From an uncultured bacterium (GTDB taxonomy: Bacteria > Cyanobacteriota > Vampirovibrionia > Gastranaerophilales > Gastranaerophilaceae): a stretch of 47,151 nucleotides of DNA. Position 1 is the first letter of the stretch. The number at the start of each line of letters is the position of its first letter. Shown here piece after piece: positions 1-6,759 of this stretch. Made by a program: the position numbers and the translations under genes. Below the pieces are notes generated by a model, which was not told the origin of the DNA, made no database searches, and saw nothing but the letters and a program-made list of their open reading frames with translations. The DNA is taken from positions 1-47,151 of the forward strand of contig CASFCQ010000005.1 in NCBI GenBank assembly GCA_949293185.1, written 5' to 3'.

Positions 1-428
1 GGACGTGTTACTGCAAGAGTAGTCTTTTCCGGATATTGAAGTGCGATTGACTTCGGCATTAATTCTCCGATTACAACATGCATAAAAGTAATCAGCGCAA
101 ATGCAAGTGCAACTGCTATTGTATGAGAGGCAACGGTGTTTGCTACATACGGCAGAAAATCCAATAACGGATGTAAAATTTTAGCAAGTGTAGCTTCGCC
201 TACCCAGCCAAGACCTATACTTGCAATCGTTATCCCGAGCTGTGTTGCCGCAATGTATCTATCCAGCTCCTTTAGTGCCGTTACAGTAACTTTTGCGGTT
301 TTATTACCTTCATTTGCAAGCTGGTTTATTCTTGTCTGCCTGACACTAACGAGCGCAAATTCAGATGCCACAAAAAATCCGTTAGCAAGTAACAACAATA
401 AGATAATTACTAAATTAACTAAAATCAT
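1..428 (-). CDS. CNNM/HlyC-CorC family membrane protein (partial, 5' part only)
   Basis: The first 142 codons of a membrane protein; the rest lies beyond the left edge. It opens with a hydrophobic helix (residues 2-16) followed by NGFFVASEFALVSVRQTRI, the hallmark of the DUF21/CNNM transmembrane domain. LDRYIAATQLGITIASIGLG and HVVIGELMPKSIA are two further conserved segments of the family. Members combine DUF21 with CBS and CorC/HlyC domains and are linked to Mg/Co ion transport; those C-terminal domains would be outside the window. The ATG is preceded by GGGGGAAT, and a good promoter lies just upstream. The family call is firm; the transported ion is unknown. Confidence 0.88.
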   Translation of the reverse strand, partial: MILVNLVIILLLLLANGFFVASEFALVSVRQTRINQLANEGNKTAKVTVTALKELDRYIAATQLGITIASIGLGWVGEATLAKILHPLLDFLPYVANTVASHTIAVALAFALITFMHVVIGELMPKSIALQYPEKTTLAVTR

Positions 429-463
429 ATTCCCCCGTATATTAAAATTTGACAATATTTTTT

Positions 464-491
464 ATTATACAGGAGATTTTTCTGTTAACAA
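464..491 (-). promoter_or_regulatory. Promoter of the CNNM-family gene
   Basis: On the minus strand, TTGTTA (491-486) and TATAAT (469-464) are separated by 16 nt. The expected transcript start would give a 5' UTR of about 30 nt with a GGGGGAAT Shine-Dalgarno. The -10 is perfect and the -35 matches 4 of 6 bases. Confidence 0.55.
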
Positions 492-510
492 ATATATTAA
501 GCAACTGCGT

Positions 511-834
511 CTAAATTCTTACAACAAGAACAATAGAATCTTTTTTACCGAACAGCGCATGTCTTTCGTTTGCTTTAAAAAAGAATATATTGCCCTCTTT
601 TAATTTAAAGACTTTTTGTTCGTCATTATCAGGATTTTCATTTATGGAAAATTCAATTTCACCTTCAACAATATAAACAAATGCATCAACAGGTGAAATA
701 TGTTCGCTCATAAACTGGTCTTTTTTGATTGCAACAAGCAACGCCATGTGCTCATCATCTTTGGCAAGAATACGTTTGTTAATTTGATCGTCTTTAAAAT
801 CTATCATTTTATTCAATTTTTCGACTGTGTGCAT
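511..834 (-). CDS. Small cupin-domain protein
   Basis: A 107-residue protein that is essentially one cupin barrel. DAFVYIVEGEIEFSINE (about residues 50-66) is the first cupin motif, with the usual His-rich metal ligands largely replaced. FKLKEGNIFFFKANERHALF (about 76-95) is the second motif, with the P-x-x-x-x-H-like turn reduced to a single His. Small stand-alone cupins of this kind act as metal or ligand sensors or isomerases; the role here is unknown. The start is supported by AAAGGAGAGG just upstream. It is transcribed toward the CNNM gene across an 82-nt gap that contains a separate promoter, so it is probably not its operon partner. Confidence 0.75.
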   Translation of the reverse strand: MHTVEKLNKMIDFKDDQINKRILAKDDEHMALLVAIKKDQFMSEHISPVDAFVYIVEGEIEFSINENPDNDEQKVFKLKEGNIFFFKANERHALFGKKDSIVLVVRI

Positions 835-946
835 AACCTCTCCTTTCTTATTTTTTATATATTAATGCTGCCTGCAAAATTTTTAATCCGACTCTAAGGC
901 AATTTTTCAATAGCAAAAAGTTTTATTTATGGTTTTTAGGCTTTAT

Positions 947-3364
947 ATGTTGGTTCTGAATAATCAAAAAATTAATAACAAATACAATACTCCGAGTTTT
1001 AAAGCAGCTCCTAACAAAATTATTTTAAATACCGTTAAAAATTACGCAGACGAAATACCTGCCGGTATGCTAAAAGAAGATTTTTTGAAAGCTGTAAAAA
1101 ACGGTTATGAAAATTTTCAAAAAATGAACAGGTCTGTTTTTTCAGAAAACATAAGACCAGAAAGCCGTGAAATCGTTGAAAAATTCATGCAAATCCCCGA
1201 GTATGATGAATCATTACTCCCCTTTTTTGTTCATCGTAAAAGAGGAGAGCTTGAGTATTTGTATTCACTGGCAACCAAACATGACCTCAGCGGAGAAATG
1301 AGGATTCCGGCATTTGCTTATCCCTATTTTGCAGAGCTTACGCCTGAACGTTTAAAAATCCTTGAACCTATTATAACTTCTAAAAATGATATGGGACTGT
1401 GGAACTACGGTACATCTTTTATTTTGGATCTTGATCGTTTTGATGAAAAGCAGGTAGAAATTATGTCCAAACTTGTTCGCTGCAAAGTCGCAAGAGATAC
1501 GGTTTTATATGTACCCGTAAATCCTTATATTAATTGGGACAAAACAGTTGAAAAAGCAGAGCTTTTAAATAAAATATACGGGAAAAAGCTTAGAGAAATA
1601 AGTTTTTTTTCCAACAGCTACGGAGAAAATTATCTTTATGCAGACATTCAACTTCCTCACAAAAAAGACAAACCGGACTGGCAAAATTTTAAACGTGTGT
1701 ATGCAAAGCTTGATACTGACGTAAACCCGATTGGAAAACTATCAAATATCAAAAACAATAAAATTGATAACCAAATTGACAACTTGTATAACAAAATACT
1801 GGATAAAATATATTTGTTTAACAAACATGATCTGGCCCAAACCGTTGAAAACGTTATGCATAAGATTCCGGAAGCCGATGAGAAAATTATACTCAACGTA
1901 ATGCAGCGTCTTACCCAGTTTGCTAATTACAAATGCCTGCCGCAACTCGGTGAAAAATTAAAAGAAAACAATATCGGAAAAATATATAAATCAGGAGAAA
2001 TTAATCCTTATTTTTATTATTTTAGTGTAAACAAAAATTTATTTGATCTTTCTGATTTCCCTTATTCGTCTATTGCATACTTTGTTACAAAAAAAGATGT
2101 GCAAAATCAAAAATTAATGAAAGCTTTTGAAGAAGTTATAAAAAGCGGTGTAAATATAAAATTTATTAACCTTGAAGGTTTTTCTGACGGGGTCAATCTT
2201 TTTGGAGATAACGAAAAACTTGAAAAAAGCACTATAAAAACTCTTTCAAAAATAAAAAAGATTTTGGCTAAAAATCCTAAATTAACTCCGGATGAGGCTA
2301 TGAACAAATTCTTTAACAGCACTATTGAAAACGAAATGAAAAAGATAGGGGCACAGGTAATCACAATAAAACTTCCCGCACCACCAAGCGCAAGCTCCGT
2401 ACTTGAGCAAATGAATCCGTACCTGCCTGCAAAAGGAATAATAAAATCAACAGTTGAATCCATTGCACGACACTATACCTGTACACAAAGCGGCTTTGAC
2501 GAACTCTGTCAAAAACTGACCTCATATTATGAGGCAAATATAAATGTTTATTCTAAACAAACAATCATAAATGAACTAAAATTGATTAATAAACAGATAA
2601 ATGACTTTTTAAAAACACATAATCTTAGTGAAGAAAATTTATATATCTTAAAGCCCTATACACTTTATGTTCGTAAAAGTTTTGATTTAATAACAAAAAT
2701 GTATGCTGATTTATTCAATATAAATCCTCAAAAGATAATAACAATGGAAGATATTGGCTCAGCAAACAGTTTTCCGCAAAATTCTGTTTTTGTTATTTTA
2801 GATGATATTGTCGGCTCGGGGCAATCAATGATGGATGCCTGCAGTTACGAAACAGCAGCAAGCTCTTTGAAAAAAGACAAGCATATACTGTTTGCGCCTT
2901 TATGTGCTTCAAAAAACGGTGCAGAATATATACGTGACGGTATTACCTCCTGCGGCAGAGAACATTCTGACAGGCTAATTTGCCTTGATAAAAATATAAC
3001 TGACTATAAAAAGACAAATAACAATTTCTATGAATGGTTTGACGTTATTAATGACAAACACACAGGTCAGTGCGGAGAAGGCGGTTACGGCGCAAACGCA
3101 CAGTGTACGGTTTTTCCCTATATGGCACCTGACAATAATTCCGCTCTCGCTGGTGATCTTGTAAAATTCTTTTTACCCGACACACGCTGCATTAAAAATA
3201 AAGCTGATAATTTAAACATAATAGAAGAAGAAACATACTATTATGATGTTTTTGGTGCGGAAAAAAATATGCTGCTAACAGATGCAAAACAAGTTTTTAG
3301 AATAAAAGAACCTTTTTGGGATAAAATAATTGAAAAACTAAAAAAATTTTTAAACAATAATTGA
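947..3364 (+). CDS. Large lineage-specific protein with a C-terminal phosphoribosyltransferase-like domain (PRTase-like A)
   Basis: About 805 residues; not recognised as a whole. The start at 947 has a weak AGG upstream; an in-frame ATG at 929 has no SD. Near the N terminus is NTPSFKAAPN, a short motif shared with other hypothetical proteins here. The middle (to about residue 560) is charged and helical without a familiar motif. The C-terminal quarter looks like a type I phosphoribosyltransferase fold: SVFVILDDIVGSGQSMMDA (about 613-631) matches the PRPP-binding loop pattern of four hydrophobics, two acids, then S/T-G-x-S/T. The final segment VFPYMAPDNNSALAGD (about 720-735) recurs in the 5029-6207 gene, so the two are homologous there. 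No signal peptide or membrane helix is seen. It converges on the NADAR-like gene with a 9-nt gap. PRTase-like fold about 65 percent sure; substrate unknown. Confidence 0.65.
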   Translation: MLVLNNQKINNKYNTPSFKAAPNKIILNTVKNYADEIPAGMLKEDFLKAVKNGYENFQKMNRSVFSENIRPESREIVEKFMQIPEYDESLLPFFVHRKRGELEYLYSLATKHDLSGEMRIPAFAYPYFAELTPERLKILEPIITSKNDMGLWNYGTSFILDLDRFDEKQVEIMSKLVRCKVARDTVLYVPVNPYINWDKTVEKAELLNKIYGKKLREISFFSNSYGENYLYADIQLPHKKDKPDWQNFKRVYAKLDTDVNPIGKLSNIKNNKIDNQIDNLYNKILDKIYLFNKHDLAQTVENVMHKIPEADEKIILNVMQRLTQFANYKCLPQLGEKLKENNIGKIYKSGEINPYFYYFSVNKNLFDLSDFPYSSIAYFVTKKDVQNQKLMKAFEEVIKSGVNIKFINLEGFSDGVNLFGDNEKLEKSTIKTLSKIKKILAKNPKLTPDEAMNKFFNSTIENEMKKIGAQVITIKLPAPPSASSVLEQMNPYLPAKGIIKSTVESIARHYTCTQSGFDELCQKLTSYYEANINVYSKQTIINELKLINKQINDFLKTHNLSEENLYILKPYTLYVRKSFDLITKMYADLFNINPQKIITMEDIGSANSFPQNSVFVILDDIVGSGQSMMDACSYETAASSLKKDKHILFAPLCASKNGAEYIRDGITSCGREHSDRLICLDKNITDYKKTNNNFYEWFDVINDKHTGQCGEGGYGANAQCTVFPYMAPDNNSALAGDLVKFFLPDTRCIKNKADNLNIIEEETYYYDVFGAEKNMLLTDAKQVFRIKEPFWDKIIEKLKKFLNNN

Positions 3365-3373
3365 TTTATATTT

Positions 3374-4279
3374 TTAAAATTTGTGTTTGAAAACAATTGT
3401 TTTAATATTGTGCAAAAATTTCGGCATTTTTGAAGTAAAATAGTCATTTGTTTTGTAATAAAAATTATCTTTACCTCGTAATTCATTTAGTATATCAATA
3501 AATTCCTGTTGTGTAAGAATCGTTGAATTAATATCATTTTTGCCTATTGTATGCCTTAGAATATATTGTTTAGAAGCACGTAAAGCTCTTCTAAAAAGGG
3601 GGTCTTGTTTGTATCTTTCAGCATAAACTCTTTGTAATAATTTTTTGTACTCTTGAGAATCTCTTTTAAAGCTTTTGCCGTTCCAGTATAATGTACGTGT
3701 ATCATATGTTAAATGTATGTTTCGTGCAGCGTCTTTGAGTTTTTCTGACGGCAAAGAACAGATTTTTACTTGTATTTTAGGGTCTTTTTCTTTCAATGCC
3801 AGCAAAAAAGCATTAATAGAGGATATGGTTTTGCCGCCCCATTCAAAAAATGAAGAGGTTAAGTTTTTATTTTTTTGCGCAAGAACCTCTGCCAATATTT
3901 CCCGAAACATTGGAGAATCTTTTCGGAAAGTATGGTTATTCCAAAAGAGCATTAAATCATCCTTTGCTCTTTTGATTGATTTTGATGCTTTTTTAGCGTC
4001 AAATCCTGACATTAAACAAAGTTTACGCTGTTCATCAGGGTCTTTTACTTTCAACGACTGTAAAAAACCTTCCATAGAATTTATTTGGACGCCGTCAAAT
4101 TGGAATTTTGTATCGGAAAAATTACTTAAAACATTTGCAGGGAATCGCCCCCTTGCCTTTATATCCAAAACTTTTACCTGTTCAGTATTTAAATTAGGCA
4201 AATAAGTTGTATAAGCCGGCGTTTGGGTCGGATAAGTTCTTTTTATGTATATTCTATGTTGTTGCGGTATAGATATCAT
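3374..4279 (-). CDS. NADAR-like protein with an internal duplication
   Basis: A 301-residue protein with two related segments 86 residues apart. Segment 1 (about 51-135) reads LSNFSDTKFQFDG, then NSMEGFLQSLKVKDPDEQ, then an AK-K pair and LFWNN. This is the order of the NADAR/YbiA superfamily (SNF, DG, S-x-E with a Q-x-x-K helix, AK, then an aromatic W). Segment 2 (about 145-265) repeats it but has Asn156 where segment 1 has Glu70, the expected catalytic acid, and continues into RALRASKQYILRHTIGKND and TILTQQEF, a NADAR-like C terminus. NADAR enzymes cleave N-glycosidic bonds of ribosylated substrates, including riboflavin precursors and ADP-ribosylated guanine. It is the last gene of a three-gene unit (6207 to 3374), with AAGGTAATTTACTT before its ATG. 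The fold call is by motif order only. Confidence 0.5.
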   Translation of the reverse strand: MISIPQQHRIYIKRTYPTQTPAYTTYLPNLNTEQVKVLDIKARGRFPANVLSNFSDTKFQFDGVQINSMEGFLQSLKVKDPDEQRKLCLMSGFDAKKASKSIKRAKDDLMLFWNNHTFRKDSPMFREILAEVLAQKNKNLTSSFFEWGGKTISSINAFLLALKEKDPKIQVKICSLPSEKLKDAARNIHLTYDTRTLYWNGKSFKRDSQEYKKLLQRVYAERYKQDPLFRRALRASKQYILRHTIGKNDINSTILTQQEFIDILNELRGKDNFYYKTNDYFTSKMPKFLHNIKTIVFKHKF

Positions 4280-4330
4280 AAGTAAATTACCTTGTTATGA
4301 CTTTTTAAAACACATAAACGGTAAAAATTG

Positions 4331-5005
4331 CTATTTGTTGTTAAATAATTTTTCAAAAATTTTGGTCATCACATTCATTCTGGCTGATTCTTGCATACCT
4401 TTGTCGTATTCTTCTATAGGACAAAGATCTTGCCAGTTTGTGCATATAATTTTTTTGGTATCGGGATTTATTTTAAGCGCATTACCATCAAAAATTGCTT
4501 TGTTAACAATTCCGAGTTTTAATAATTTTTTTAAATCTTTATAAGCTTCTTGTTTTGATTCATCTGTCAAAAGGCTATATCCTTTGTGATAATCAATAAG
4601 ATTACAATTTTTTGTTCCGTCAATTTTTAATACAGAAACAGCAAAACCTTCTTTATTATTAGCACAGGTCAAAAATTCAGGCGCCATTGAGATTCCTTTT
4701 TTCTTCAATCCGCTTAAAACAGATTTATCATATTCTGCATCAATATCCATTGAAGGTTTTATTATATATTCCCCGAATTTTATCTCTTTATTTTCATTGA
4801 TTTTTGCATTCGGATTTTCTTCAAGAAAACGATTTATGGTTTCCCAATATGAATTATAGTCAGTTGTTTTTTCTACGTCCGACAAAAATTTAGTTAACTT
4901 TTCAGGTAGAGACAACATATCATTTTGGACAATGCCGCTTGTGCCTTTTTGACTTATTTTGTATTTGAAATAAGAAGTATTGTAGTTGTTAACAATTTCA
5001 TTCAT
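4331..5005 (-). CDS. Hypothetical protein with a degenerate kinase-like C-terminal half
   Basis: A 224-residue cytosolic protein not firmly recognised. EGFAVSVLKIDGTKN (about 118-132) resembles a hinge-like strand, and GIVNKAIFDGNALKINPDTK followed by KIICTNWQDL (about 164-193) resembles the catalytic-loop to DFG/DW region of protein-kinase-fold proteins. The catalytic Asp of an HxD motif and the metal-binding Asp before W are replaced (N and TN). If the fold is right it is a pseudokinase or a very divergent kinase. It lies between the PRTase-like B gene (gap 23 nt) and the NADAR-like gene (gap 51 nt) on the same strand. The start is backed by AAGGGAAATACT. Related in style to the 10627-11295 protein. 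Confidence 0.4.
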   Translation of the reverse strand: MNEIVNNYNTSYFKYKISQKGTSGIVQNDMLSLPEKLTKFLSDVEKTTDYNSYWETINRFLEENPNAKINENKEIKFGEYIIKPSMDIDAEYDKSVLSGLKKKGISMAPEFLTCANNKEGFAVSVLKIDGTKNCNLIDYHKGYSLLTDESKQEAYKDLKKLLKLGIVNKAIFDGNALKINPDTKKIICTNWQDLCPIEEYDKGMQESARMNVMTKIFEKLFNNK

Positions 5006-5028
5006 AGTATTTCCCTTTTCATTTTTGA

Positions 5029-6207
5029 TTAAGAATTAAGACGGTCGATTAACCATCTTGGCGGATATTCCAATCTGCCCTCTTTAGATACAATCGTTTT
5101 TTCGATGTTTTTAATTGCAAATTGTGGACCGCTGAACAGATGCTGTATCATATTTGCCGAAAAAAGGCTGTTGTTGTTTGGTGACATATACGGAAACATT
5201 ATCGCTGTTCCTGCAGAATACCCTTGGGTTGTATCCTGACATCTCAAAAGAGTTTTTAAAAAGTCTTGTTTAACAGTTTTGGGTTTTCCGCCTACCATTA
5301 TTATGAGATTTTTAAAGAAATCTGTTTCTTCAAGTGTCTTTTTAGCAGCACCGTCATAATGTATATTGAGAGCAGGTGCTGTTTTTTTGAGATAATCTAT
5401 GCCCTTTTTATATGCTGCACAAACATACATGTCTACCCTGTTTATGTTGCCGCAAGCTGTCATTATTGAATTATAAACATCTTGCGCAGAATTCCCTGTG
5501 ATTAAACAATCATCCAGTATTGCGACGTTTGTATGAGGATGTACTGCAGTATAATCTTTAAGATTTTTCCATCCTACAATTACATTAGCGTTTGGATTAG
5601 CTTCTTTATATAAACTTGAAATTATTCCATAGCTTTTATTTTTGTCAGGAACATAAATGATAGTATTTTCGCCTGTTTTTTGTATTTGTTTAGAAAAATC
5701 TTTTAAAATATTTTTTATTCTATCATAAGAATAAATTTCAAAATTATTTTCCAGATATTTTGTTAAAACTTCTTTAGCTTCTGCTCTTGTTCTTGTATTA
5801 ACATTGGGAAACGCAATGTCAATATATTCATCAATCTTTCCGTCTTTTTTCAATTTGTTAATTGCGTTTTCAAACACACCTTCCGCATTTGCAATTCCAT
5901 AAGACTCTCTCCAATTATCAAGTACTTTTTCTGTCCTTCCTCTTTTAGCTGCAGCTGCCAGTTTTGTTGCATTATAACCCTCGAGAACATCATCAAAAAT
6001 CAGTTCTGCTTTTTGTAACACTTGTTCTTTTTCTACAATTTGCGGATAAAGTCTCGGAGAAAATTCCACTACATCTTGAGTAAGAAGCCGCGGATATTCT
6101 ATGATTTCATTGGTCGGTTTCAGCGGAACTCTTATAGGCGGAGTGTGCCCCAGTATATTTTTTAAGCCAAATGAAGTAATATTTTTTAAAAAATTTATGC
6201 TAACCAA
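5029..6207 (-). CDS. Phosphoribosyltransferase-like protein (PRTase-like B)
   Basis: A 392-residue protein. NTIIYVPDKNKSYGIISSLY (about 179-198) is followed by NVAILDDCLITGNSAQDV (about 226-243), which fits the PRPP-binding loop of type I phosphoribosyltransferases. AIMFPYMSPNNNSLFSANMI (about 333-352) matches the 947-3364 protein nearly residue for residue at FPYMxPxNNS. The N-terminal 170 residues are helical and unrecognised, with an N-terminal NITSFGLKN. The start is TTG with AAGGTAG upstream; no better ATG is close by. It heads the minus-strand unit PRTase-like B, kinase-like, NADAR-like, and has no signal peptide. A PRTase fold is likely; whether it is an enzyme or a ligand sensor cannot be told. 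Confidence 0.65.
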   Translation of the reverse strand: MVSINFLKNITSFGLKNILGHTPPIRVPLKPTNEIIEYPRLLTQDVVEFSPRLYPQIVEKEQVLQKAELIFDDVLEGYNATKLAAAAKRGRTEKVLDNWRESYGIANAEGVFENAINKLKKDGKIDEYIDIAFPNVNTRTRAEAKEVLTKYLENNFEIYSYDRIKNILKDFSKQIQKTGENTIIYVPDKNKSYGIISSLYKEANPNANVIVGWKNLKDYTAVHPHTNVAILDDCLITGNSAQDVYNSIMTACGNINRVDMYVCAAYKKGIDYLKKTAPALNIHYDGAAKKTLEETDFFKNLIIMVGGKPKTVKQDFLKTLLRCQDTTQGYSAGTAIMFPYMSPNNNSLFSANMIQHLFSGPQFAIKNIEKTIVSKEGRLEYPPRWLIDRLNS

Positions 6208-6260
6208 ATTTCTACCTTAACCAATAAAACCTATATTAAAATAAAAACATTTTACACAAA

Positions 6261-6296
6261 AAAATTGCCTTTTAAAATTTATTAAAAGGCAATTTT
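6261..6296 (-). terminator. Rho-independent terminator (bidirectional)
   Basis: A perfect 15-bp stem (6261-6275 with 6282-6296) and a 6-nt loop, with A-tract and T-tract flanks. It lies just after the end of the Cys-rich secreted protein gene and before the PRTase-like B unit, separating the two minus-strand units. Confidence 0.85.
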
Positions 6297-6317
6297 TGAA
6301 TGTTATATTAGGAATCT

Positions 6318-6749
6318 TTATAATTTTTCACACTCGTGAGTTTGTATATATTGTCTTGCTTGTGCATCAAAGTTGGAATTCCAGCTTCTTTCCCCTATTT
6401 CACAATTTGTATAATATGCTTTACCAAATTTTATATAGCACTTGTTAACAGCATCGACTTTGCAGGAGTAAGATTCTGCAGTATCCGGAGTATATTTGCA
6501 TTTGCCGTCAAGGATTCTTTGTGCGATTTCTTCTTTAGTCTGATAGCACCCGCCATATGACCCGTTACCAACTTTGTCAATCTGAACAAAACAGGTATTA
6601 ACATTATTGTCTTTGCATTCAAATTTGCCGGGTTTAGCATTTACAGTTGTAAAGATGTAATTAATGTCTTCGTAATTTAAAGCCGCCCAAACAGCATTTG
6701 CAGTTAAAAATAAACCTAAAACTGATAAAATTAATTTTTTTGTTTTCAT
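6318..6749 (-). CDS. Secreted Cys-rich protein with two tandem four-Cys repeats
   Basis: A 143-residue protein with a classical signal peptide: a KTKK start, a hydrophobic core (about 6-20) and A-x-A cleavage near residue 22. The mature part has two repeats, each with four Cys: C-NTC-GGC-GKC (about 44-84) and C-NKC-TNC-HEC (about 96-140). In both, the second Cys is followed by an aromatic/hydrophobic strand (CFVQI, CYIKF), and an alanine-rich helix (EEIAQRILDGKC, FDAQARQYIQTHEC) precedes the last Cys. Eight paired Cys suggest disulfides in the periplasm or outside. SD AAGGAG is 8 nt before the ATG. It starts 10 nt after the GH57 stop on the same strand, so the two are probably co-transcribed. 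No family name is recognised. Confidence 0.75.
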   Translation of the reverse strand: MKTKKLILSVLGLFLTANAVWAALNYEDINYIFTTVNAKPGKFECKDNNVNTCFVQIDKVGNGSYGGCYQTKEEIAQRILDGKCKYTPDTAESYSCKVDAVNKCYIKFGKAYYTNCEIGERSWNSNFDAQARQYIQTHECEKL

Positions 6750-6759
6750 ATAATGCTCC

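Noticed and set aside
136-603. Plus-strand open frame of 155 codons over the CNNM gene
   Set aside because: It lies antisense to a clear DUF21-type coding sequence; no SD and no recognisable motifs.
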